From: Pseudomonas congelans
GTDB taxonomy: Bacteria > Pseudomonadota > Gammaproteobacteria > Pseudomonadales > Pseudomonadaceae
Direction of reading: 5' to 3'
DNA: 64,000 nucleotides
Assembly: GCF_900103225.1 (NCBI RefSeq)
Contig: NZ_FNJH01000002.1
Coordinates: forward strand, 530,345-594,344
Shown one piece after another: positions 54,670-63,629 of the stretch. The notes beneath the pieces are model-generated. The model saw nothing but the letters and a program-made list of their open reading frames with translations, was not told the DNA's origin and did no database searches. Position 1 is the stretch's first letter, and every line of letters begins with the position of its first letter. Both the position numbers and the translations under genes were made by a program.

Positions 54670-56682
54670 TTAAACCTGTTCCAGCGAGGACTTGACAGGA
54701 GTGTATGCACCGTTGGCCGCCAGGACCTTGTGATGCTCACCTTCAATACGCGCTACATCTTCAGCAGGCACCATGTAGCCCTGGTCGTCACGCATGGCGT
54801 GAGCAACGAAGACGGCAATGGTCGCAACCAGGCTTGCGCCTACCAGCCACCAGATGTGCCAGATGAATGCAAAGCCGAAGACCGTCAGCAACATACCCAT
54901 GTACAGGCCGGTCGCCGTGTTGTTAGGCATGTGGATCGCCGAGTAGCGGGCAGGAACCTTGTAAGCGGTACCGGCACGTTTAGCATCGGTGAACGGGTCG
55001 ATGTCGTCAGCTTTTGGCAGCTCGGCAAAGTTGTAGAACGGTGGAGGCGATGAAGTGGACCATTCCAGGGTATGGCCATTCCATGGGTCACCGGTCAGAT
55101 CGCGGTTGCTGTCGCGGTCACGGATGCTCACGAACAGCTGGATAAGCTGCGAAGCGATACCCATGGCGATCAGCACGGCGCCGAACAGCGCGACGTCCAG
55201 GTAGATGTTCCACTCTGGCATGTCAGTAGCGTTCAGACGACGGGTCATGCCCAGGAAGCCCAGCGCGTACAGCGGCATGAATGCGACGAAGAAGCCGACG
55301 ATCCAGAACCAGAACGCTGCCTTGCCCCACTTCTCGTTCAGGGTGAAACCGAACGCTTTAGGGAACCAGAACGCGAAGCCGGCGATGTAACCGAATACCG
55401 CACCGCCAATGATGACGTTGTGGAAGTGAGCGATCACGAACAGGCTGTTGTGCAGCACAAAGTCAGCACCCGGGATCGCCAACAGAACGCCGGTCATGCC
55501 GCCGATCGAGAAGGTGACCATGAAGCCCAGGGTCCAGAGCACCGGCGCAGTGAAGCGCAGACGGCCCTGATACATGGTGAACAGCCAGTTGAATAGCTTC
55601 ACACCCGTCGGGATCGCGATCAGCATCGTCGCCAGACCGAAGAAGGCGTTGACGTTGGCACCCGCACCCATGGTGAAGAAGTGGTGCAGCCAGACCATGA
55701 AGCCCAGGATACAGATCGCACCGGAGGCAAAGATCATCGACTTATGGCCGAACAGACGCTTGCCGGAGAACGTTGAGATGACTTCCGAGAACACACCGAA
55801 TGCCGGCAGGATCAGGATGTACACCTCAGGGTGGCCCCACGCCCAGAACAGGTTCACGTACATCATGGGGTTACCGCCCATTTCGTTCGTGAAAATGTGG
55901 AAGTCCAGGTAGCGGTCAAGGGTGAGGAACGCCAGGGTAGCGGTCAGGATCGGGAACGAAGCCACGATCAGGATGTTTGCCCAGGTGCAGGTCCAGGTGA
56001 AGATCGGCATGTCCATCAGTTTCATGCCAGGGGTACGCATTTTCAGAACGGTCACGAGGAAGTTGACCCCCGTCAGCGTCGTACCTAACCCGGATAACTG
56101 TAGCGCCCAGATGTAGTAGTCAACCCCCACGCCAGGACTGTATTGCAGCCCGGAAAGAGGCGGATACGCAACCCAGCCGGTCTTGGCGAATTCACCGACA
56201 CCCAGAGACAGGTTGATCAGCAGCATGCCTGCGACCAGCAGCCAGAAGCTCAGGGAGTTCAGGAACGGGAACGCCACGTCGCGAGCGCCGATCTGCAGAG
56301 GCAGAACGATGTTCATCAGGCCCGTGAAGAACGGCATCGCCATGAAGATGATCATGATCACACCGTGAGCGGTGAAGATCTGGTCATAGTGCTCAGGCGG
56401 AAGGAACCCTTCAGCACCGTTCTGGGCCATCGCCAGTTGGGTACGCATCATGATCGCGTCGGCAAAACCGCGCAGCAGCATGACCATGGCAACGACGATG
56501 TACATCACGCCGATTTTCTTGTGGTCGACAGAGGTCAGCCACTCAGACCACAAGTACGTCCACTTGCGGAAATAGGTGATCAACCCGACAACCGCAATGC
56601 CGCCAAGCGCGATCATGGCAAGTGTCACCATGACTATGGGCTCGTGGAACGGCACCGCTTCCAGACTTAATTTGCCAAACAT
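54670..56682 (-). CDS. cyoB: Cytochrome bo3 ubiquinol oxidase subunit I
   Basis: 670-residue catalytic subunit with haem b, haem o3 and CuB. Haem-copper motifs are present: low-spin haem His in [17 protein letters not shown], CuB His in [18 protein letters not shown] (His-Pro-Glu-Val-Tyr), His pair in WLHHFFTMG and the haem His pair in [16 protein letters not shown]. It reduces oxygen with ubiquinol and pumps protons across the inner membrane. It lies three bases after cyoA. Confidence 0.98.
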   Translation of the reverse strand: MFGKLSLEAVPFHEPIVMVTLAMIALGGIAVVGLITYFRKWTYLWSEWLTSVDHKKIGVMYIVVAMVMLLRGFADAIMMRTQLAMAQNGAEGFLPPEHYDQIFTAHGVIMIIFMAMPFFTGLMNIVLPLQIGARDVAFPFLNSLSFWLLVAGMLLINLSLGVGEFAKTGWVAYPPLSGLQYSPGVGVDYYIWALQLSGLGTTLTGVNFLVTVLKMRTPGMKLMDMPIFTWTCTWANILIVASFPILTATLAFLTLDRYLDFHIFTNEMGGNPMMYVNLFWAWGHPEVYILILPAFGVFSEVISTFSGKRLFGHKSMIFASGAICILGFMVWLHHFFTMGAGANVNAFFGLATMLIAIPTGVKLFNWLFTMYQGRLRFTAPVLWTLGFMVTFSIGGMTGVLLAIPGADFVLHNSLFVIAHFHNVIIGGAVFGYIAGFAFWFPKAFGFTLNEKWGKAAFWFWIVGFFVAFMPLYALGFLGMTRRLNATDMPEWNIYLDVALFGAVLIAMGIASQLIQLFVSIRDRDSNRDLTGDPWNGHTLEWSTSSPPPFYNFAELPKADDIDPFTDAKRAGTAYKVPARYSAIHMPNNTATGLYMGMLLTVFGFAFIWHIWWLVGASLVATIAVFVAHAMRDDQGYMVPAEDVARIEGEHHKVLAANGAYTPVKSSLEQV

Positions 56683-56685
56683 CGT

Positions 56686-57627
56686 TTACTCCTCTGCCCC
56701 AGCAGCTGAATTTTTGCCTTTTTCCGCACCAGCCTCACCGGCTACTTCCTTCTCACCAGCAACAACCTTCTTGCCCGGATTCATACCTTCATACTTGTCG
56801 ATGACGATCTGGAACAGGTTCGGGGTGACCGAGGAAAAGAGTTCGACAGGGTTGCGTTCGCTCGGCTTGATCAACTCGGCATATTCGGCCGTGCCAAGCT
56901 TTTTGGGCGAGCTCTTGACTTCGCTGACCCAGCTGTCGAAATCAGCCTGGCTGGTAGCGATGGCCTTGAACTTCATGCCGGTAAAGCCTGCGCCACTGTA
57001 GTTGGCCGAAATACCGTTGAATTCGTGATTCTCGTTGGCGATGAGGTGCAGCTTGGTGTGCATGCCCGCCATCGCGTAGATCTGACCACCCAGGCCCGGG
57101 ATGAAGAACGAGTTCATCACGCTGTCCGAGGTGACCTGGAAGTTGATCGGCGTCTTGGCAGGGAACACGATCTTGTTGACCGTGGCGATGCCGTAGTCCG
57201 GGTAGACGAATACCCATTTCCAGTCAACCGAGATCGCCTGGATGGTAATCGGCTTGACGTCCGAATCAAGCGGACGGTAAGGGTCCAGCGAGTGAGTCGA
57301 GACGTAAGTGATGTACCCCAGGAAGACCAGCAACAGCATGGGTACGCCCCAGACTGCGATTTCGATCTTGGTGGAGTGAGACCAGTCCGGCGTGTACTTG
57401 GCGGCCTTGTTCGATGCGCGATACTTCCAGGCGAAGATCAGGGTCATCAGGATGACCGGGATCACGACAATCAGCATCAGCAGCGTTGCGATTATGATCA
57501 GGTTCCGCTGCTCGATACCCACCTGCCCTTTTGGATCGAGCAGAGGTACGCCATCGCATCCACTGAGCAAAAGCATACAGAAAAGGGCCAAGAAGCCAAA
57601 AAACCTGGGGTACCTTTTTTTACTCAT
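56686..57627 (-). CDS. cyoA: Cytochrome bo3 ubiquinol oxidase subunit II
   Basis: 313-residue lipoprotein subunit: lipobox LLLSGC (Cys24), two TM helices ([27 protein letters not shown] and [23 protein letters not shown]) and a cupredoxin domain lacking the CuA ligands ([39 protein letters not shown]), as in quinol oxidases. AGAGGTCGTGAA before ATG 57627 fixes the start; a frame opening at 57756 is longer but has no lipobox in place. The C-terminus is Ala/Glu/Lys-rich. First gene of cyoABCDE. Confidence 0.96.
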   Translation of the reverse strand: MSKKRYPRFFGFLALFCMLLLSGCDGVPLLDPKGQVGIEQRNLIIIATLLMLIVVIPVILMTLIFAWKYRASNKAAKYTPDWSHSTKIEIAVWGVPMLLLVFLGYITYVSTHSLDPYRPLDSDVKPITIQAISVDWKWVFVYPDYGIATVNKIVFPAKTPINFQVTSDSVMNSFFIPGLGGQIYAMAGMHTKLHLIANENHEFNGISANYSGAGFTGMKFKAIATSQADFDSWVSEVKSSPKKLGTAEYAELIKPSERNPVELFSSVTPNLFQIVIDKYEGMNPGKKVVAGEKEVAGEAGAEKGKNSAAGAEE

Positions 57628-58042
57628 TTCACGACCTCTAAAAGCAGCTTGCGCGGTGCAGTTGGGTTTCGACCGCCAACACTTCGCCCTGCCAGTGCCG
57701 GCTAATTTTTTTGAATTGAACAAGGGCCGCCAGTACGCACAGCGGCGTATCGACAAGTCCGGGTTTAGCTATGGATTCTTGTTTTTTGAGTTGCTGGAAC
57801 TGCCCAAAACTTCGGGCAGACGCTTTCGACGCGGCCATTATACGCCCTCAGAGGCAAGCGTTGCGCTGCCTGTTCAGAGTGCACAGGGGACGCTCCAAGC
57901 CTCAAAATGCTGATCGTTCGGCCAAGCTGAACGACAACTGACGGGGATTGTAGATACGTAAAATTTTAATGACTATGCCTAATTTTGTAACAGTTATTCT
58001 CTAAATACGTAACAATCCCTCTTCAAACGCATCATTACACGC
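57628..58042. other. cyo upstream region with a long inverted repeat
   Basis: About 415 bp between cyoA and the dsbB terminator, without a gene. At 57944-58019 an AT-rich core of 45 bp is bracketed by GGGATTGT(aga)TACGTA on the left and TACGTAACAATCCC on the right, an inverted repeat with 14 matching bases per arm. It is a candidate regulatory site for cyo or the remnant of a small mobile repeat. Confidence 0.6.
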
Positions 58043-58078
58043 GAAAAAAGCCCCGCATTCACGGGGCGTTTTTAGCCA
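58043..58078 (-). terminator. Rho-independent terminator of dsbB
   Basis: Minus strand: GCCCCGTGAATGCGGGGC followed by TTTTTT; stem GCCCC / GGGGC with a short loop, about 15 bp past the dsbB stop. Confidence 0.9.
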
Positions 58079-58090
58079 AAGCCCCTGTAG

Positions 58091-58600
58091 TTAGTAAGGG
58101 TTGCGGCGGTTGCGGATGATGCACGCCGGTACCAGAACTGCAGTCAGGACAAAAGCCGTCAGCGCCCATTGCGCGAGTGACAATCCGAGAACCGGCGGAT
58201 ATGGCGTCGTGCAGAAACCGCTGACCTGGAACCCTGTAGGGAACAGTGTAGCCAATGGCAGGCCATCGACAATCGGCTGCAGCACATCGATGCCGCAGCT
58301 GTCGGACGGATGGGCGAGGATCCAGACATGCCGGCCGGCAGCGGCAATGCCGCCTAGGGCGCTGAGGGTAACCAGAGTTTCAAATGCCGTGACGCTGCGG
58401 CGCCCGGGCATGGCTGCGCCGATGAACGCGAAGATGGCGATGAACAACAGCGCGTAACGCTGCAGGATGCACAGCGGGCAAGGCGCTTCGCCCAGCACGA
58501 TCTGCATGTACAGGGCGCCGCCGATCAGGGCCAGGCAGATAATGCCCAGCAAAACCAGAAAGCGCTTTTCGCGTCTCAGGTACAACGTTTTGTCGCTCAT
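58091..58600 (-). CDS. dsbB: Disulfide bond formation protein DsbB
   Basis: 169-residue, four-TM inner-membrane quinone reductase that reoxidises DsbA. Both Cys pairs are present: C41-P-L-C44 in EAPCPLCILQRYALL, and C102 (SDSCGIDVLQ) with C130 (SGFCTTPYPP) in the second periplasmic loop. Motifs QRYALLFIAIF and GRHVWILAHP match the Pseudomonas DsbB set. It is monocistronic and divergent from cheV, 610 bp away. Confidence 0.95.
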   Translation of the reverse strand: MSDKTLYLRREKRFLVLLGIICLALIGGALYMQIVLGEAPCPLCILQRYALLFIAIFAFIGAAMPGRRSVTAFETLVTLSALGGIAAAGRHVWILAHPSDSCGIDVLQPIVDGLPLATLFPTGFQVSGFCTTPYPPVLGLSLAQWALTAFVLTAVLVPACIIRNRRNPY

Positions 58601-59211
58601 TCACATACCTTACTGAACTGATGAAAGGATTGGTCAACGCCATACAGCGTGCGTTCGCAGCCTGAACGGAGGTATACGGCCCTGGCTGCGCCGAGGCGTG
58701 CGCGATGATCATCTGTCTGATTCGGCAACTCAAGCATTGGCCAGCCATACGGACGCATTTGCCGGCCAGGTGGTCTGCGTGGCAGCAGATCCACGACCGC
58801 AGGACGTTTTTGCAGGGGCCGGATGCAAAGCCCTTCTATATATAGAACGGTGCGTCAGTTTGTCGCACCTCTTCCTCTATATATAGCTGCGGTATTTTGT
58901 CGCAGGACGCCTTTCTGGCAAAGCACTATGGCGTGCGAACCCGCTACGCAGGCTGTCGGAATACAGAGAGCGACAATCTGCCGCCCTCCCCAGGTTTGAC
59001 GCAACCGAAGCCAGACTGCCACTATCGGCACGTGGGCAGTCCGCTTGTCAGGCGCGCCACGGTGCAGTGCAACGACTTCCAATGGCAAGCGAACGGCACG
59101 CTCGGCTGTCGGTTAAAAATCCTCAAGCCAGCGCGCCTCAGGTCGATAACCTGTCATAGAAAGTTGTTTGCCGCTACCAGGCGACGAAACACCTACAGCC
59201 AGAAGGTTCAT
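58601..59211. other. Long dsbB-cheV intergenic region with a duplicated palindromic module
   Basis: About 610 bp with no convincing gene. It contains two CTATATATAG palindromes (58836-58845 and 58877-58886, 41 bp apart). Each is followed by a hairpin with a 9-base loop ending TTTGT: GGTGCG / CGCACC (58849-58869) and CTGCG / CGCAG (58887-58905). The stems differ but pair within each copy. AGAAGGTTCAT before 59212 is the cheV ribosome site. Confidence 0.7.
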
Positions 59212-60108
59212 ATGTCCAAGAACGTCCGAGCAGATTCACTTTCGCTGCTCCTCTTCACGTTGCGCAGCGGCAAGCTGATGGCGATCAACCTGCTCAAGGT
59301 CAGCGAGATCATTCCCTGCCCGCCTCTAACCCATCTTCCCGAATCGCACCCACACGTCAAAGGCATCGCGACGTTACGTGGTTCGTCGCTGTCGGTTATC
59401 GATCTGAGTCGTGCGATCGGCGAGCGGCCGCTGGCCGATCCCGACGGTGGCTGCCTGATCGTTACGGATGTCAGCCGCTCGAAACAGGGCCTGCATGTTC
59501 AGGCCGTGAGCAAGATTGTGCATTGCCTGACCACCGATATCCGTCCGCCACCCTACGGGTCGAGCAGCAAGTCGTTCATCACCGGGGTCACCCAGGTCGA
59601 CGGCGTGCTGGTGCAGGTACTGGACATCGAGAAAGTGATCCACGGTATCGCCCCTGCGCAGATCGTCGTGCAGTCCACAGAGCTGGCCAAAGAGGATGCG
59701 GAACTGCTGAGCAAGGCGCGGATTCTGGTCGTCGACGACAGTCAGGTTGCCCTGCAGCAGTCGATCATTACCTTGCGCAATCTCGGCCTCGAGTGCCATA
59801 CGGCACGCAGTGCCAAAGAGGCCATCGATGTCTTGCTCGATCTGCAGGGTACTGCGCGGCAGATCAACGTGGTGGTTTCCGATATCGAGATGTCAGAGAT
59901 GGACGGCTACGCCCTGACCCGCACACTTCGGGATACCCCGGACTTCAGTGACCTGTACATCCTGCTGCACACCTCGCTCGACAGCGCGATGAACAGCGAG
60001 AAGTCGCAGATCGCCGGGGCCAATGCCGTGCTGACCAAGTTCTCGTCACCCGAGTTGACCAAATGCCTGATCGAGGCCGCACGTACGGTGGTCGCCCAAG
60101 GGCTCTGA
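59212..60108 (+). CDS. cheV: Chemotaxis coupling protein CheV (CheW-REC)
   Basis: 298 residues: an N-terminal CheW-like domain (about 10-150; LLLFTLRSGKLMAINLLKVSEII, GIATLRGSSLSVIDLSRAIG, FITGVTQVDGVLVQVLDIEKVI) and a C-terminal receiver (170-298; ILVVDDSQ with D175/D176, phospho-acceptor D224 in VVSDIEMSEMDGYALT, Thr in LHTSLDS, Lys in VLTKFSSPEL). It couples chemoreceptors to CheA with phosphorylation-dependent tuning. AGAAGG six bases before ATG 59212 sets the start; a frame from 58897 would add 105 unrelated residues. There is no other chemotaxis gene nearby. Confidence 0.95.
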   Translation: MSKNVRADSLSLLLFTLRSGKLMAINLLKVSEIIPCPPLTHLPESHPHVKGIATLRGSSLSVIDLSRAIGERPLADPDGGCLIVTDVSRSKQGLHVQAVSKIVHCLTTDIRPPPYGSSSKSFITGVTQVDGVLVQVLDIEKVIHGIAPAQIVVQSTELAKEDAELLSKARILVVDDSQVALQQSIITLRNLGLECHTARSAKEAIDVLLDLQGTARQINVVVSDIEMSEMDGYALTRTLRDTPDFSDLYILLHTSLDSAMNSEKSQIAGANAVLTKFSSPELTKCLIEAARTVVAQGL

Positions 60109-60140
60109 TCCCTGAGCGCACAGCGACACAACGTCCGAAC

Positions 60141-60635
60141 ATGACCGATGCATCCGCCGCGCATTACTGGCTGATGCGTCGGGATCTCGCAACACCAGTG
60201 CCACCCCCGGCCTGGCCGCCTGGCATCCAGCCACATCCCCTTACACTTGAGCGAGCCGCAGAGGTTCACCGCCTGCTGACCCTGGGGTATGGCAGCGCGG
60301 CAGGCTGCGTAGCGGATTATCCGGACTGGCTGGCCGCATTCGAACGCGATCCCGAATGCGATCCGTCGTTGTGCGTTCTGGCCATGCGTAACGAAACGGT
60401 AGTCGGTGTGATCGTGTGCTGGACCAGCGCATTCATCAGGGACCTGGTGGTGTACCCTGATGTGCGACACAGCGGGATTGGCCACGCCCTGCTCAATCAT
60501 TTGTTCACCCATCTGCGTACGCGTAATGAAGCATCGGTCGACCTTCACGTCATGGAAAACAACCTGGCGGCGCGGCGGCTTTATGAAAAATCCGCAATGG
60601 TCTATCTCAAGCGTTTCGACATCCCTGCAGCCTGA
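60141..60635 (+). CDS. GNAT-family N-acetyltransferase
   Basis: 164 residues with the GNAT core: AVTRNETVVGVIVCWTSAFIRDLVVYPDVRHSGIGHALLNHLFTHLRTR, where DVRHSGIGHALL is the acetyl-CoA loop (R/Q-x-x-G-x-G/A), then VMENNLAARRLYEKSAMVYLKRF at the end (the N..A..Y motif). The N-terminal 40 residues are Pro-rich and variable. The substrate is unknown. ATG 60141 lies 32 bp after cheV; no strong ribosome site is visible, so the start is the least certain part. Confidence 0.88.
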   Translation: MTDASAAHYWLMRRDLATPVPPPAWPPGIQPHPLTLERAAEVHRLLTLGYGSAAGCVADYPDWLAAFERDPECDPSLCVLAMRNETVVGVIVCWTSAFIRDLVVYPDVRHSGIGHALLNHLFTHLRTRNEASVDLHVMENNLAARRLYEKSAMVYLKRFDIPAA

Positions 60636-60751
60636 ACCCGCGACCGACACGCCAACGACTGGCGCGCAACTTGCTTCCCGAGAGACACCAAGCGAGTGAG
60701 TGACCAATTGTTGTCGCTTGCCGCCTACCTGTTGGACGGGTCATCGAGATA

Positions 60752-61507
60752 ATGGACACCAAGTTTTCCTGCGTAGGGTGTGGCGGCTGCTGCACCGACC
60801 ATCACGTACCGCTGACGCTCGACGAAGCCGCGCAGTGGGCGGCCGATGGCGGCAACGTCATCGTGCTGACCGAGGCATTTCTGAGCAATGGCTACGGGGT
60901 TTCCGAGACGCAGCTGACCCATGCCAGCCGTCGCTCGACCGAGGTCAGCAGCGGCAGTACCACAGCCTTTGTGGCGATCACCTTCGCGGCCTACAACGTG
61001 GGGCGCTGCCGGAATCTTGACGAGAAGAACCTGTGTCGCATCTACGAGCGCAGGCCATTGGTCTGCCGAATCTATCCGATGGAGATCAACCCGCACATTC
61101 CGTTACGCCCGGAGACAAAAGGCTGCCCGCCAGAGTCGTGGGAGCAGGGTCCCGACCTCATCGTTAACGACAGGCTGGTCGATACACAACTGATAGACCT
61201 GATCGAACGGTCGCGTCAGGCGGACCGGGATGAAATAGAGACCAAACAGCTGATTTGCCAGAAGCTGGGCATCCGCACTACCGCCCTCAAGGGCAACGGT
61301 TTCGTCGCCTACCTGCCGGACATGGACGCGTTTGCTGCGGCCATCGAACAGGTCGCAAATCCTGCGCAGGATGAGCGGACCCAAGGTTCGAAGTGGGAGT
61401 TTCACGTAGCCGGCCAGCACGTCCTTGACACCCTGCAACAGGAAGGTGCCGAGGTGACTGACCGGCAGCCGGTTTCCTACCTGTTCATCCCCTTGCAGGC
61501 GGCCTGA
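60752..61507 (+). CDS. YkgJ-family Cys-cluster protein
   Basis: 251 residues. An N-terminal CVGCGGCC motif, a later C..C pair (GRCRNLDEKNLCRIYERRPLVCRIYPMEINP) and a Cys in KGCPPESW match the YkgJ/UPF0153 family, which is thought to bind zinc or an iron-sulphur cluster. The ligand is unproven. The C-terminal 100 residues lack Cys and show no further motif I know. It follows the GNAT gene on the same strand by about 115 bp. Confidence 0.87.
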   Translation: MDTKFSCVGCGGCCTDHHVPLTLDEAAQWAADGGNVIVLTEAFLSNGYGVSETQLTHASRRSTEVSSGSTTAFVAITFAAYNVGRCRNLDEKNLCRIYERRPLVCRIYPMEINPHIPLRPETKGCPPESWEQGPDLIVNDRLVDTQLIDLIERSRQADRDEIETKQLICQKLGIRTTALKGNGFVAYLPDMDAFAAAIEQVANPAQDERTQGSKWEFHVAGQHVLDTLQQEGAEVTDRQPVSYLFIPLQAA

Positions 61508-61525
61508 GCAGGATCACTCAGGCGA

Positions 61526-61750
61526 TCAGCGCTTGCCCATCGACCTGCGGGTGCCAGCCGGCGCGACGCCCGGGGTCTTGTGGTGTCCGTGCTTGTTGTT
61601 TTTCTGATGCCACGCCGGCTCCTTTTTGGCTTGGGCAAACTCCGAAGGCTTGAACGGAAAGCTGAAAGGCGCAATGACAGCCTTGTTTTCAGTGTCTGCG
61701 ACGGAGTCGGCTGCGGCGTCTTGAACAGGAGGTTGTTCAGGCGTGGTCAT
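61526..61750 (-). CDS. Small conserved-looking protein, basic tail
   Basis: 74 residues, MTTPEQPPVQDAAADSVADT then APFSFPFKPSEFAQAKKEPAWHQKNNKHGHHKTPGVAPAGTRRSMGKR. Acidic first half, basic second half, no signal or TM segment. I do not recognise the family. GGTGA precedes ATG 61750 at acceptable spacing; a longer frame from 61819 adds an Arg-rich tract with no support. It is convergent with the YkgJ-like gene. Confidence 0.65.
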   Translation of the reverse strand: MTTPEQPPVQDAAADSVADTENKAVIAPFSFPFKPSEFAQAKKEPAWHQKNNKHGHHKTPGVAPAGTRRSMGKR

Positions 61751-61843
61751 GGTGTCACCAGAAAGTCGAATTGGCCGGGCAGATGCCCGCGGCCGCGCAG
61801 CATACATCAATCGCCGCACAACCGCCCGAGCCTCCTGTCGCCG

Positions 61844-62842
61844 TCATTTGTAGAACAGATCGACCATCACCTCGGCATTGAACGTTCCAGGCCTTGGCAT
61901 GTTGGTGTTCCACAGCAGTTCGGCATTGAAGTCAGCCCTGGCAGTGTTGGTTTCGCCGAGCAATTCCGCCAGATGGAATGGTTCGTTGTAACGTAGCAGC
62001 TGACCGTTGACTGCACTGGTAATGCGTATCCCCAATGAATCATTACCGACGGGGATCAGCAGCTCGCCAGACAGATTGCCCGTCACCGGCCTGAAACGTG
62101 CATCGATGCTGAACGGCGAATCACAGCTGCGGCTGGTCAGCAGGGAGAATGTCTGGGTGGCAGCCACTTTGCCAATGGCCACCTGGTGTATCGCGACGTC
62201 GCCAAATTCCACGGTTTCCGGGAGCACTTGCAGATCGGCGTCGCAGGCCACGAACCTTAGCCCGCGCAGGTTATTGATCACATAACTGAAGCTGCGCCCT
62301 GACAGCCGACTCGAGTCTGTCGCGCCGCCCAACTGAAAAAACCGGTAATCCAGCAGGTCACTGGCCACGCCGGAGGACGGTGTGGCGCCGAACTTCTGGA
62401 TAAATACCGAAAACGCCAGGCTGAAGCGCACCTTCGGGCAGTTTTCGAGCGTGCTTTCACCCTCGCGACATATCGGCAGGTAGCTGCCGGTACTGACCCG
62501 TCCATTGCCTTGCAGGTGATCGATCCCCTGCAACGTCATGCCGGCCCGAATTCCCTGACCGATCGAACGATTGTCCGGATTCAGGTAGATAAAAATCTCT
62601 TCTGCTTCGGACTGCCAGCCCTCTCTGGCGCATTCGACCTGAACATTCAGAGGTTCGGAACGCCATACCACTTCCCCGTCAGGAATCGACTCCGGGATTG
62701 CCACCGTACTGCTCAGATCATCGTGAATTTCGGTTTCGCCGGTCCCTTGAGTGGTACAGACCAGTGCGAAGGTGGAGCCCGGATGCAGTAACAGCAATAC
62801 GGCAAGGGATCGCAGCCAGCCTCTGGCAGAGAGATGTTTCAT
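61844..62842 (-). CDS. Fimbrial tip adhesin-like protein (chaperone-usher pilus)
   Basis: 332 residues with a signal peptide (MKHLSARGWLRSLAVLLLLHPGSTFA). The C-terminal half has the pilin-like end TNTARADFNAELLWNTNMPRPGTFNAEVMVDLFYK (beta-strand pattern with a penultimate Tyr), while the N-terminal half (EGWQSEAEEIFIYLNPDNRSIGQGIRAGM, LPICREGESTLENCPKVRFSLAFSVFIQKFG) is longer and Cys-containing, as in tip adhesins. It is last in the usher-chaperone-adhesin order, one base after the chaperone stop. The receptor is unknown. Confidence 0.85.
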   Translation of the reverse strand: MKHLSARGWLRSLAVLLLLHPGSTFALVCTTQGTGETEIHDDLSSTVAIPESIPDGEVVWRSEPLNVQVECAREGWQSEAEEIFIYLNPDNRSIGQGIRAGMTLQGIDHLQGNGRVSTGSYLPICREGESTLENCPKVRFSLAFSVFIQKFGATPSSGVASDLLDYRFFQLGGATDSSRLSGRSFSYVINNLRGLRFVACDADLQVLPETVEFGDVAIHQVAIGKVAATQTFSLLTSRSCDSPFSIDARFRPVTGNLSGELLIPVGNDSLGIRITSAVNGQLLRYNEPFHLAELLGETNTARADFNAELLWNTNMPRPGTFNAEVMVDLFYK

Positions 62843-62843
62843 A

Positions 62844-63629
62844 TCAGCATTCGTCCTGAAGGGAATTGTTTTTCGGCAGCCTGGCTGTAGTGGCCGTCTG
62901 TCCGGTGAGCTGTGCACAATGTGTTCGTCGGCCGCCGTAGTCGGTCAGCGCCTGGAATGAAAAACGATGTGTGGCAGAGGGCTCGACACTCGCCGGCACA
63001 ACCATCGCCACTTGGGCGCCCGGCGCCAGCAGCAGATGATTGCCGAGCGGCACATCGTCGATATGCAACGCTTGCAGAGCGGCGTGGTAGGGCGTGGGGT
63101 TACTGACCGTCAGCAACAAGGCGTGCGTCGGGTCATGAGTCAGTGTCCACAGCAGCCGCGCGGGGGTATCGGCCGGATCACCGTCAAGACCGGGGGGCCG
63201 GTAGAACACATTGATGCGCTGGCGCACGGCGATGTTCAGTTGTCCCACGCCGTCCTGGCGGCGGGGTACCTCGAGCACATACAGATGCAGCAACGACTCG
63301 TATTTCTGAGGCATGCCTGCGCCCTGATACAGCACGCGCAGGGCCTGCCTGCCACCCACCGCCAGACGCGAAAGCGGTGGTGTGACCAAGAATGGCAGTG
63401 CCTTGCGCAGCTCAACCGGGGTGTCGTCACCATCCGCGGCGTCGCTGAGCCAGGCTTGTAAAAGCGCCTCGGACTTGCCGCGATTGCGCACCTCTAGAGT
63501 GACTTCGCGATACTGCCCGTCGAAAATCAGCCGCGTTCCGCTCAGCGAAACAGCCCCGTGCGCCGCAAAACCTGTCGCCAAAAGCAAACTCGTCAACACC
63601 GCCTTGCATGAACCCGCGAAGGCGCTCAT
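62844..63629 (-). CDS. Periplasmic pilus chaperone (PapD-like)
   Basis: 261 residues with a signal peptide (MSAFAGSCKAVLTSLLLATGFAAHGAV) and a PapD fold: LSGTRLIFDGQYREVTLEVRNRGKSEALLQAWLSD, FLVTPPLSRLAVGGRQALRVLYQG (the strand with conserved Arg and hydrophobic zipper), YVLEVPRRQDGVGQLNIAVRQRINVFYRP. It binds pilus subunits and hands them to the usher. ATG 63629 overlaps the usher stop as ATGA; an ATG two codons earlier is also possible. Confidence 0.9.
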   Translation of the reverse strand: MSAFAGSCKAVLTSLLLATGFAAHGAVSLSGTRLIFDGQYREVTLEVRNRGKSEALLQAWLSDAADGDDTPVELRKALPFLVTPPLSRLAVGGRQALRVLYQGAGMPQKYESLLHLYVLEVPRRQDGVGQLNIAVRQRINVFYRPPGLDGDPADTPARLLWTLTHDPTHALLLTVSNPTPYHAALQALHIDDVPLGNHLLLAPGAQVAMVVPASVEPSATHRFSFQALTDYGGRRTHCAQLTGQTATTARLPKNNSLQDEC

